DNA from: Peptoniphilaceae bacterium
GTDB taxonomy: Bacteria > Bacillota > Clostridia > Tissierellales > Peptoniphilaceae
Assembly: GCA_910589545.1 (NCBI GenBank)
Contig: CAJUSY010000047.1
Span: 1-64,000, forward strand
Direction of reading: 5' to 3'
DNA: 64,000 bases
In this document: one piece after another, positions 26,092 to 33,938 of the stretch
Layout of the letters: each line of letters begins with the position of its first letter
Numbering within the stretch: the stretch's first letter is position 1
The notes under the pieces: model-generated
The model's database searches: none
Told to the model about the DNA's origin: nothing
What the model saw: the letters and a program-made list of their open reading frames with translations, nothing else
Translations under genes and position numbers: made by a program

Positions 26092-26556
26092 ATGAATAAG
26101 AAATATCTTAGGGAACTTATGAATAATGACCTCAGCCCTTTAATTGAAGATACTGGAATCGACTTTTATGATGTAGAATATTCAAATCAAAATGGAAAAA
26201 ATATTTTGACTTTTTACATTGAAAAGGATGAAGGTCTAATATCAATTGATGATTGTGAGTTAATAAATAATAGAATAACTGACAAACTGGACGAAATAGA
26301 TCCTATTTCAGATCCCTATTATTTAGAAATTGCATCAGTAGATATAACTACACCATTCACTAGAGATAAAGATTTCAAAAAAAATTTAGGGAATGTTGTA
26401 ATAGTAAATTTATATCAAAAATTAGATAGTAAGAAAGAGTTCAAAGGTATTTTAAAAGATTTCAATAATAAAGAAATATCTTTGGAATTAGAAAAAAATC
26501 AAATTAAAATTGAAAGGAGTAATATATCATCGATTAAGCTTTCTTTATTCGATTGA
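26092..26556 (+). CDS. rimP: Ribosome maturation factor RimP
   Basis: RimP assists 30S assembly around S12. The 154 residues show the N-terminal alpha/beta domain with DVEYSNQNGKNILTFYIEKDEGLISIDDCE (family hallmark of an acidic turn after the second strand), the Pro-rich SDPYYLEIAS turn, and a C-terminal SH3-like domain with F..FKGIL. AAAAGGAG lies six bases upstream. It heads the classic rimP-nusA-rnpM-infB-rbfA transcript, behind an attenuator-like leader. Confidence 0.92.
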   Translation: MNKKYLRELMNNDLSPLIEDTGIDFYDVEYSNQNGKNILTFYIEKDEGLISIDDCELINNRITDKLDEIDPISDPYYLEIASVDITTPFTRDKDFKKNLGNVVIVNLYQKLDSKKEFKGILKDFNNKEISLELEKNQIKIERSNISSIKLSLFD

Positions 26557-26565
26557 TAGTAATAT

Positions 26566-27840
26566 ATGAACAATGATTTTATAAAGGCTCTTGATGAATT
26601 AGAAAAATCAAAAAAAATACCAAGAGAAGTTGTTTTCGATGCTTTAGAAAAAGCATTGATTAAAAGCTATGAGAAAAATTTTGATTACCAAGACCATGAA
26701 AACGAAGAAAGTTCTGTAGAAGTTAACATAAATAGAGACAACGGTAAGGTGAATTTATATGCAATCAAAACTGTTGTTGAAAATGTTGAAGACAAAAATA
26801 CTGAAATAAGTTTAGAAGAAGCTAAGACTATTAAACGTAAATACGATTTAGGTGATAAAGTGAAAATTGAAATAACACCTAAAAACTTTGGAAGAATAGC
26901 TGCTCAAACCGCTAGAAATATTGTTATTCAAAAACTAAAAGATGCAGAACGTGATAATATTTATAACGAGTTTATTGACAGAGAAAAAGAAATAATCACT
27001 GGAACAGTTCAACGTGTTGAACGTGGAATTGTCTATATAGATTTGGGTAGAGTAGAAGGTATAATACCAGTTTCAGAACAAATAAAATCTGAAGAATATA
27101 CTCCTAACAAAAGATTAAAACTTTTTATTAAAGAGGTCAAAAACACTACAAAAGGAGCTCAAATAATATTATCAAGGACAGATAATTCTCTAATAAAAAG
27201 ATTATTTGAATTAGAAGTTCCGGAAATAAATGATGGAACTGTTGAGATTTTTAGCGTTGCAAGGGAACCTGGCTCAAGAACTAAGATTGCGGTATTCAGT
27301 AATGATGAAAATGTTGATCCAGTTGGCTCGTGTGTAGGTTTCAGTGGAACCAGAGTTAAGTCTATTGTGGATGAGTTGAATGGCGAAAAACTTGATATTG
27401 TTATTTGGTCAAAAGATATTAAGACTTTCATATCTAATAGTTTAAGTCCATCTGAAGTAATAGCTACATTCATTGACGAAGCTCAAAAAATATGCCGTGT
27501 AATTGTTTCAGAAGATCAATTATCTTTAGCTATAGGAAAAGAAGGACAAAACGCTAGACTTGCAGCTAAGTTAACGAACTGGAAAATAGACATAAAAGGA
27601 CTTAACCAATACTTAGAATCTTATGAAGATGGTAGCTTGTCTGTCGAATTTGAAAATGAAGCAGATTTTCTAGAATCTAACGGTGTTAATGTCAGAGAAG
27701 AAGATAAAGAAAAAATATTTAAAAAAGTAAAATATCATGAATCCGAAGATTTAGATTCTGAATTTGTGGAAGATGTAGAAAAACAAGATGATTCTTTAGA
27801 TTCTGAAAATCTTGAATTTAAAGAAAACATAGAAAATTAG
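26566..27840 (+). CDS. nusA: Transcription termination/antitermination protein NusA
   Basis: NusA binds RNA polymerase and RNA, promoting pausing and hairpin termination. The N-terminal polymerase-binding domain (~1-125) starts NDFIKALDELEKSKKIPREVV; an S1 domain (~135-200) and two KH domains follow (DPVGSCVGFSGTRVKSIVDEL; SLAIGKEGQNARLAAKL). An acidic tail (~370-424) extends past the usual Firmicute end. No Shine-Dalgarno is visible in the 20 bases before ATG 26566, suggesting reinitiation after the rimP stop ten bases upstream. Start choice rests on family alignment. Confidence 0.95.
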   Translation: MNNDFIKALDELEKSKKIPREVVFDALEKALIKSYEKNFDYQDHENEESSVEVNINRDNGKVNLYAIKTVVENVEDKNTEISLEEAKTIKRKYDLGDKVKIEITPKNFGRIAAQTARNIVIQKLKDAERDNIYNEFIDREKEIITGTVQRVERGIVYIDLGRVEGIIPVSEQIKSEEYTPNKRLKLFIKEVKNTTKGAQIILSRTDNSLIKRLFELEVPEINDGTVEIFSVAREPGSRTKIAVFSNDENVDPVGSCVGFSGTRVKSIVDELNGEKLDIVIWSKDIKTFISNSLSPSEVIATFIDEAQKICRVIVSEDQLSLAIGKEGQNARLAAKLTNWKIDIKGLNQYLESYEDGSLSVEFENEADFLESNGVNVREEDKEKIFKKVKYHESEDLDSEFVEDVEKQDDSLDSENLEFKENIEN

Positions 27841-27867
27841 ACGAAATTTAGGTTTTTGGAGTATTAA

Positions 27868-28131
27868 ATGAAAACTAAAAAAATTCCTTTAAGAAAATGT
27901 GTTGTTTGTGGTGAGAATAAACCAAAGGAAGAACTTATAAGAGTTGTTTTTAATAAAAATGACGGAGTTTCTGTAGATTTGACTAATAAGAAAAATGGAA
28001 GAGGTGCCTACTTATGTAGGAATATCAATTGCATAAACAAAGCAAAGAAAAATAGAAGACTAAGTCAAGTTTTAAAAACAGATGTAGACGCACTTATATA
28101 TGAGGAGTTAAGTAAGCATGTAGAAGATTAA
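27868..28131 (+). CDS. rnpM: RNase P modulator RnpM (YlxR)
   Basis: YlxR-family proteins bind RNA, and RnpM has been reported to modulate RNase P. The 87-residue protein holds the family motifs PLRKCVVCGE, KEELIRVV and NGRGAYLCRN. The CxxC near the N-terminus and the basic C-terminal helix are retained. It lies between nusA and infB. The L7Ae-like gene ylxQ, which normally follows, is absent: infB begins within ~20 bases. Confidence 0.92.
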   Translation: MKTKKIPLRKCVVCGENKPKEELIRVVFNKNDGVSVDLTNKKNGRGAYLCRNINCINKAKKNRRLSQVLKTDVDALIYEELSKHVED

Positions 28132-28151
28132 TGAAAAAAGGAGGTCTTTGT

Positions 28152-30449
28152 ATGGAAAAGATAAGAGTATATGAATTGGCAAAACAATTAAATGTTTCAA
28201 CAAAAGACTTATTGAATAAATTAAAAGAAAATAAAATTGAAGTGAAAAGTCATATGTCAACATTAGATAAAGACCAAATATCAAAAGTTAAATCTTTTTA
28301 TAAAAAGATAAATAAAGAACAAAATAACAAAAATAACGCTCATGAAAGAAAAGATAATAGGAGAGGTGTCAATAACAAATCAAATCAAACAAGTAAATCA
28401 AAATCACATTCAAATAATAAAAATCAGGATACAAATTTTAAACCAAAACATCAAAAAAATACAGGTAATGAAACATCAACTCACTCTGATAAGATAAAAC
28501 ATAAAAGTAAATCTGAATTTAGTGAAAAACAAAATTCAAGCGAAAATAAAAAAAATAATAATTTCAAAAATGGCAAAAATAAAAAATCTTATAACTCAAA
28601 AAATCAAAACAAAAAAAATAATAAAAATAACAAGAATAATAAAAATAATGCGCAAAATAAAAAAGAAGAAGTTATCAGAACTGAGAAAAAGGAACCTAAA
28701 AAATTTATTATTCAACCAACTATAACAGTAAAAGATTTGTCTGAAAAAATAAGTGTATCTATTAGTGAATTAATAATGAAACTTATGGAATTGGGTATTA
28801 TGGCTAATCAAAATCAAGAGATTGATTTTGACACCGCAAGCTTAGTTGCTGAAGAATTTAATGTTATTGTTGAACAAGATGAGGTTGAAGATTTTGATGA
28901 CGATGATGTCTTTAACTTAGATTATGAAGATAAGGAAGAAGATCTTAAAGAACGACCACCTGTTATTACTGTAATGGGTCACGTAGACCATGGTAAAACA
29001 TCAATACTTGATAGAATTAGAAATTCACGAGTTGCCGGCAGAGAGGCTGGAGGAATTACTCAACACATTGGAGCTTATACTATTAGAGTAAACGATAAGA
29101 AAATAGTATTTTTAGATACACCTGGTCACGAAGCTTTCACTGCAATGAGAAGTAGAGGAGCTCAAGTTACCGATGTTTCAATATTAGTTGTTGCCGCAGA
29201 CGATGGGGTAATGCCTCAAACGGTTGAAGCTATCAACCACTCGAAAGCCGCTGGAGTCCCAATAATTGTCGCTGTTAACAAAATAGACAAAGAAAATGCT
29301 AATATTGAAAGAGTAAAAACTGAATTAGCTGAAAATGGATTAGTCCCAGAAGAATGGGGTGGAGATACAGTTTTGGTTCCAGTATCTGCTAAGACTGGTG
29401 AAGGTATTGACGATTTGCTTGAAATGATTTTGATGGTTGCTGAAATGGAAGAACTGAAAGCTAATCCTAATAGATTTGCTGTGGGTACTGTAATTGAAGC
29501 TCAATTAGACAAAGGAAGAGGACCAACTGCTACGATTTTAGTTCAAAAAGGTACATTAAAACATTCCGATATGGTGTTCAGTGGGGAAGCTAGCGGTAGA
29601 ATTAGAGCTATGTTTAATGATCAAGGAAAGCAAGTAAAAAAATCTGGGCCTTCAACTCCGGTTTTAATTTTAGGATTAAATGAAGTTCCTGAAGCTGGCG
29701 ACATGATTTATGCTGTAAAAGATGAAAAAGAAGCTAGAAGTTATGCACAAAAAATAAAAGATCATAATCGAGAAGAACAAATTAAATCTTCTTCAACTAT
29801 GAATTTAGATGAATTATTTGGTAAAATTTCTGATGGTGAAACTAAAGATTTAAATATCATTATTAAAACTGATGTTAAGGGTACTATAGACGCCATAAAA
29901 CAATCATTAATAAAATTAAGTAATGATGAAGTCAAAGTTAATATTATTCACGGAGCAGTTGGTGGTATTAATGAATCCGACGTTAACTTAGCATCCGCAT
30001 CAAATGCAATAATCATTGGATTTAACGTAAGACCAACTCAGGTGGCTTTAGATTTGGCAAAAAATGAATCTATTGAAATAAGAACTTACAGAGTTATTTA
30101 TGATGCTATAGAAGATGTAAAAAGTGCCATAAATGGTATGTTAAAACCAAAATATGAGGAAGAAGTTTTGGGTAGAGCAACTGTAAGAGATACTTTCAAA
30201 GTTCCAAGCGTTGGTACTGTTGCTGGTGTATATGTTAACACTGGAAAAGTAACCAGAAACGCTGTTGTACGTTTATTGAGAGATGAAATATTGATTTTCG
30301 AAGGCCCAATTTCTTCATTAAAGAGATATAAAGATGATGTTAAAGAATTAACTCAAGGTTATGAAGGTGGAATGGGATTAGAAAATTATAATGATATAAA
30401 ACCAGGAGATGTACTAGAAGCATATGTGCTAAACGAAGTGAAAAGATAG
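28152..30449 (+). CDS. infB: Translation initiation factor IF-2
   Basis: IF-2 is the GTPase that places initiator tRNA on the 30S and joins subunits. I start at ATG 28152 (MEKIRVYELAKQLNVSTKDL), six bases after AAGGAGGT; an in-frame ATG at 28131 lies before that site. Order: IF2N helix (~1-55), a disordered Asn/Lys/Ser-rich linker (~60-185), a second IF2N domain (~190-240), the G domain with MGHVDHGKTS, DTPGHEAF and NKIDKENA, then domains II, III and IV. Length 765. The linker is made of near-repeats of AAAAATAA-type codons. Confidence 0.97.
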   Translation: MEKIRVYELAKQLNVSTKDLLNKLKENKIEVKSHMSTLDKDQISKVKSFYKKINKEQNNKNNAHERKDNRRGVNNKSNQTSKSKSHSNNKNQDTNFKPKHQKNTGNETSTHSDKIKHKSKSEFSEKQNSSENKKNNNFKNGKNKKSYNSKNQNKKNNKNNKNNKNNAQNKKEEVIRTEKKEPKKFIIQPTITVKDLSEKISVSISELIMKLMELGIMANQNQEIDFDTASLVAEEFNVIVEQDEVEDFDDDDVFNLDYEDKEEDLKERPPVITVMGHVDHGKTSILDRIRNSRVAGREAGGITQHIGAYTIRVNDKKIVFLDTPGHEAFTAMRSRGAQVTDVSILVVAADDGVMPQTVEAINHSKAAGVPIIVAVNKIDKENANIERVKTELAENGLVPEEWGGDTVLVPVSAKTGEGIDDLLEMILMVAEMEELKANPNRFAVGTVIEAQLDKGRGPTATILVQKGTLKHSDMVFSGEASGRIRAMFNDQGKQVKKSGPSTPVLILGLNEVPEAGDMIYAVKDEKEARSYAQKIKDHNREEQIKSSSTMNLDELFGKISDGETKDLNIIIKTDVKGTIDAIKQSLIKLSNDEVKVNIIHGAVGGINESDVNLASASNAIIIGFNVRPTQVALDLAKNESIEIRTYRVIYDAIEDVKSAINGMLKPKYEEEVLGRATVRDTFKVPSVGTVAGVYVNTGKVTRNAVVRLLRDEILIFEGPISSLKRYKDDVKELTQGYEGGMGLENYNDIKPGDVLEAYVLNEVKR
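28600..28655 (+). repeat. Low-complexity AAT/AAA tract encoding Asn-Lys repeats in IF-2
   Basis: Nearly pure A/T codons (AAT, AAA, AAC, AAG) encode several KNN-type units in the IF-2 linker. Such tracts are prone to slippage and can differ in length between strains. Confidence 0.7.
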
Positions 30450-30456
30450 GAGAATT

Positions 30457-30822
30457 ATGAATATTAAAAGAGTAAGAAGAATTTCATCAGAAATAAAAAA
30501 AGTTATTTCAAGTTCAATAATTAATTCACTAAAAGATCCTAGAATTGATAAACTAAATGTTTCAGTTACAGATGTCAAAGTAACAAATGATTTAAGTTTT
30601 GCTACAGTTTATATAGCTGTAATAGGCAATGATGAAAAGAAAGAACAAACTCTTGAAGGATTGAACAAAGCAAAAGGATTTTTAAAAAAACAAATTGGTG
30701 AAAGTATAGATTTAAGGCATGTACCACAATTAATTTTTAAAATTGACGAAACAAGTGAGCAAAGCATGCACATTGAAAATCTTATCAAATCAATCCACGA
30801 GGAAAATTACAATGAAGATTAA
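30457..30822 (+). CDS. rbfA: Ribosome-binding factor A
   Basis: RbfA is a KH-fold protein acting late in 16S maturation, especially at low temperature. The 121 residues show the RIs-EI-k start (RVRRISSEIKKVISSSI), DPRIDKLNVSVTDVKVTNDLSFATVYI, and the C-terminal LRHVPQLIFKIDE. AGGAG is six bases upstream. Its last 11 bases contain the nrnA start, so the next gene is coupled. In Bacillus ylxP precedes rbfA; that gene is missing here. Confidence 0.95.
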   Translation: MNIKRVRRISSEIKKVISSSIINSLKDPRIDKLNVSVTDVKVTNDLSFATVYIAVIGNDEKKEQTLEGLNKAKGFLKKQIGESIDLRHVPQLIFKIDETSEQSMHIENLIKSIHEENYNED

Positions 30823-31780
30823 CGATGAAATCATGAAATTTAAAGGGCAATTGGATAGCACAAATTCAATTGCTCTAATTTCTCACTTAGACCCCGATGG
30901 AGATAATTTAGGCTCTTTAACTGGTTTATCAAAAAGTTTAGTCAAGTTTGGTAAAAAAGTATATCCTATCGAATTTGACAAGATTCCTGAAAATTTAAAA
31001 TTTCTCCCGAATTTGGACTTGTTATCGGATAATATAGATATTAACATTGATATGATAATTTGTTTGGATTGTGCTAATTATGAAAGATTAGGTATGATAG
31101 ATGACTTATTTAATAGAGCAAAATACAGAATAAATATAGACCATCATCAAAGTAATGAGTTTTATGGTCAAGTTAATATAGTAAAAAAAGGTTACAGTTC
31201 TACATGTGAATTAGTATTTGATGTGATAAAGGAATTAAATCTACCTATTGATGAAGAAATATCTATGTCGCTTTTAACCGGTATATCAACTGATACTGGA
31301 AGATTTTTATATTCATCTACAACCTCTGATACATTATCTAAGGCTTCAGCTTTGATTGATTATGGGGCAGATATGATTAAAATCAATGAATTAATATATC
31401 AATCAAAAAAATTCAATGCTCAACTTTTGGAAAATGAAATTTTATCTAATACTGAAATTTATTCTAATTGTGTTGCTATAGGTTTTGTAAGTACAGATCA
31501 ATTAATCAAGTATAATGTTGAAGTCTCAGATATTGATAGTGTAATAAATACTTTCAGAGATACAAATATTATAAAAATATCAGTATTAATTAAACAACAA
31601 ACTGAAAATGAATATAAAGTTAGTTTCAGAAGTAAAGGAAATATAGATGTCGGAATAATTGCAAAAAATCTAGGTGGTGGCGGCCACAAGAATGCAGCTG
31701 CTACTAGGATTAAGGCAGACTATGAAACTGTATTAAATAATATAAAAAAAGAAATTGATAGATATGGATTGTGTAATTAA
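30812..31780 (+). CDS. nrnA: DHH-family oligoribonuclease / pAp phosphatase NrnA
   Basis: NrnA degrades very short RNAs from the 5' end and dephosphorylates pAp. The 322-residue protein has the DHH domain with ALISHLDPDGDNLGSL, CLDCAN and NIDHHQSN (metal ligands), and the DHHA1 domain with the GGGGHKNAAA substrate loop. I choose ATG 30812 (MKINDEIMKFKG); the in-frame upstream ATG at 30743 lies deep in rbfA. The insertion of nrnA between rbfA and truB is common in Firmicutes. Confidence 0.93.
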   Translation: MKINDEIMKFKGQLDSTNSIALISHLDPDGDNLGSLTGLSKSLVKFGKKVYPIEFDKIPENLKFLPNLDLLSDNIDINIDMIICLDCANYERLGMIDDLFNRAKYRINIDHHQSNEFYGQVNIVKKGYSSTCELVFDVIKELNLPIDEEISMSLLTGISTDTGRFLYSSTTSDTLSKASALIDYGADMIKINELIYQSKKFNAQLLENEILSNTEIYSNCVAIGFVSTDQLIKYNVEVSDIDSVINTFRDTNIIKISVLIKQQTENEYKVSFRSKGNIDVGIIAKNLGGGGHKNAAATRIKADYETVLNNIKKEIDRYGLCN

Positions 31781-32627
31781 CGTTTTTAAAGAAAAAGGCT
31801 ATACATCTCAGGATGTTGTTTCTATTTGTAAAGGAATTTTAAAAACAAAAAAAATTGGCCATGCAGGCACCCTTGATCCTGACGCAACAGGAGTTTTATT
31901 ATTGGGTGTTGGTAAGGGAACTAAAATTACTGAATATCTTATGGAATATGGTAAAACATATATATTTGAAATGTGTTTTGGTGAAAGTACTGATACTTTA
32001 GATTTATCTGGTAAGGTAAATGGATTTTCTGAAAAAAACTATGATAAAGAAAAACTAAAGCAAATTTTAGATGATTTAAATGGTCAAACAATTGAACAAG
32101 TTCCACCAATGTATTCAGCAGTTAAAGTAAACGGAAAAAAGTTATATGAATACGCTAGACAAAATAAGGAAATTAAAAGAAAATCTAGGAAGATTACAAT
32201 CTATGATATTAAACCTCTATATCTTTTAGAAAATTCCTGCATAATAAAAGTAAACTGTTCTAAAGGAACTTATATAAGAGTTCTAATTGAAGATATTGCA
32301 AAAAAGCTAGATAGATTAGCGTATATGAAATCTTTAATCAGAGTAAATTCTGCAGGATTTGACATAAAAGATTCTATAAAGATAGAATCACTTAAAAAAT
32401 GTAATATTAATGATGTGTCATATTCAATTTACGATAGTTTAAATAAAATGGATTCTATAACGCTTGAAGATAATTTATATAAAAAAATCACAAATGGTGT
32501 AAAAGTAAAGGTTAATTATATTAACACCGATAATATCAAAGTAGTTTGTAACGATAAATTTATTGGAATAGGAAATATTACGGATAATATTTTGAAAATG
32601 AATAAGGTATTTGATATATGCAAATAA
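31764..32627 (+). CDS. truB: tRNA pseudouridine(55) synthase
   Basis: TruB isomerises U55 in the T-loop of elongator tRNAs. The 287 residues begin CVINVFKEKGYTSQDVV, with catalytic Asp in GHAGTLDPDATGVLLLG, the YGKTYIFEM strand, and QVPPMYSAVKVNGKKLYEYAR. I choose ATG 31764; a TTG nine bases earlier is in frame but would add residues the family lacks. It overlaps nrnA by 17 bases and ribF by 10, so all three are tightly coupled. Confidence 0.95.
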   Translation: MDCVINVFKEKGYTSQDVVSICKGILKTKKIGHAGTLDPDATGVLLLGVGKGTKITEYLMEYGKTYIFEMCFGESTDTLDLSGKVNGFSEKNYDKEKLKQILDDLNGQTIEQVPPMYSAVKVNGKKLYEYARQNKEIKRKSRKITIYDIKPLYLLENSCIIKVNCSKGTYIRVLIEDIAKKLDRLAYMKSLIRVNSAGFDIKDSIKIESLKKCNINDVSYSIYDSLNKMDSITLEDNLYKKITNGVKVKVNYINTDNIKVVCNDKFIGIGNITDNILKMNKVFDICK

Positions 32628-33544
32628 TTGATTTAGACAAAGAAAATACAAAAATTTATATAGACGCTATTACTTTAGGGAATTTTGATGGGTTTCATTT
32701 AGCACATCAATCACTGATAAATAAGTGTATCTGCTTAGGTAAATCTGGAGTAATTATATTTAAATCGCACACTTCAGAAGTTTTAGAAAGTAATAAATTT
32801 AGAAATATATTAACAATGGATGATAAAATTAATCTATTGAACAAAATGAATGTAGATTTCTGTTTAATTAAGTCATTCGACAAAGAGTTTTTATCACTAA
32901 AACCGAAAGGGTTTTTAACATATATAAAAGAAAAAACTCATTTTAAAAATTTAATTGTAGGTAATGATTTTAAGTTCGGTGTTGACGCATCTGGAGACGT
33001 GTGTATCTTAAAAAAATTTCAAGAAGAGTTCGATTATAAACTTCATATTATCGATGACCAATTTATCAATGGTATTCCGATAAGATCTTCTACAATACGT
33101 AGATTTTTATTAAAAGGAGAAATCGAACAGGCCAATTTACTTTTATATAGACCATACAGCATTAGAGGAATTGTCGTAGATGGAAAACATAGAGGAAGAA
33201 TTTTAGGTTTTCCTACTGCGAATTTAAAATGTAGAGAATATATAATACCTGCATCAGGAGTTTACTACACAAATGTAATTTATAAAAACCAATTATATAA
33301 AGGGATAACATCAATCGGTGAAAATTTAACTTATGATGAACATGAGTTAAAAATAGAAACTCACATCTTAGATTTTAATGGTAATTTATACGGACAAGAA
33401 CTTACATTAGTATTTTTAAATAAGATAAGAGATAATGTAAAATTTGATTCTGAGACTCAACTTATTAATAAATTAAAGAGCGATTATAATTTTGCAAAAA
33501 AACATGATTTAGATTTACAATTACAAGATTATATGATAATATAA
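32618..33544 (+). CDS. ribF: Bifunctional riboflavin kinase / FMN adenylyltransferase
   Basis: RibF makes FMN and FAD from riboflavin. In 308 residues the N-terminal nucleotidyltransferase domain shows ITLGNFDGFHLAHQSLI and the PIRSSTIRRFL motif, and the C-terminal flavokinase domain shows GRILGFPTANL. Two adenylyltransferase motifs are off-consensus: HLAH instead of HxGH, and IFKSHT where TFxPHP is usual. The kinase half looks normal, so FAD synthesis deserves caution. The gene closes the infB operon, just before the rpsO leader. Confidence 0.9.
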   Translation: MQIIDLDKENTKIYIDAITLGNFDGFHLAHQSLINKCICLGKSGVIIFKSHTSEVLESNKFRNILTMDDKINLLNKMNVDFCLIKSFDKEFLSLKPKGFLTYIKEKTHFKNLIVGNDFKFGVDASGDVCILKKFQEEFDYKLHIIDDQFINGIPIRSSTIRRFLLKGEIEQANLLLYRPYSIRGIVVDGKHRGRILGFPTANLKCREYIIPASGVYYTNVIYKNQLYKGITSIGENLTYDEHELKIETHILDFNGNLYGQELTLVFLNKIRDNVKFDSETQLINKLKSDYNFAKKHDLDLQLQDYMII

Positions 33545-33552
33545 ATAAGTAC

Positions 33553-33600
33553 TACTGTTACGTTGATATTCGAAACCTCAACGATATCGCTGTAATGGTG
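33553..33600 (+). promoter_or_regulatory. Possible structured leader of rpsO (S15 autoregulation)
   Basis: TACTGTTAC (33553-33561) can pair over nine positions, three of them G-U, with GTAATGGTG (33592-33600). This encloses the hairpin GTTGA/TCAAC (33562-33582). An outer stem rich in G-U pairs enclosing an inner hairpin just before the ribosome site resembles S15-binding leaders of other bacteria, but no comparison was possible. Confidence 0.4.
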
Positions 33601-33625
33601 AATAATAAATTTTATGGAGGAAAAT

Positions 33626-33892
33626 ATGTACAACAAAGAAATCAAAGAAGAAATAATCAAAGAATACCAAACAAAAGAAGGAGACACTGGTTCTCCAGAA
33701 GTTCAAGTAGCTTTATTAACTTACAGAATAAACTACTTAACTGAACATTTAAAGACTCATAAGAATGATCACCATTCAAGAAGAGGTCTTTTCAAAATGA
33801 TCGGTAAAAGAAGAAATCTTCTTAACTATCTTAGCAATAAAGACATTGAAAGATACCGTGATTTAATTAAAAGATTAAACATTAGAAGATAA
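33626..33892 (+). CDS. rpsO: 30S ribosomal protein S15
   Basis: S15 is a primary binder of the 16S rRNA central domain. I start at ATG 33626 (MYNKEIKEEII), giving 88 residues, one short of the common 89. An in-frame ATG at 33614 overlaps the GGAGG ribosome site. Conserved DTGSPEVQVALLTYRI, DHHSRRGLFKMIGKRRNLL and the basic end are all present. The gene sits between a folded leader and a terminator, with pnp next, as in Bacillus and E. coli. Confidence 0.96.
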   Translation: MYNKEIKEEIIKEYQTKEGDTGSPEVQVALLTYRINYLTEHLKTHKNDHHSRRGLFKMIGKRRNLLNYLSNKDIERYRDLIKRLNIRR

Positions 33893-33895
33893 TTG

Positions 33896-33923
33896 AAAGA
33901 GCGGTTTTTTCCGCTCTTTTTAT
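33896..33923 (+). terminator. Intrinsic terminator after rpsO
   Basis: AAAGAGCGG/CCGCTCTTT stem, six-T loop, then TTTTATTT. Like the rpsO-pnp spacers of other bacteria, it probably lets some transcription through to pnp. Confidence 0.85.
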
Positions 33924-33938
33924 TTATAAGGAGAATAT

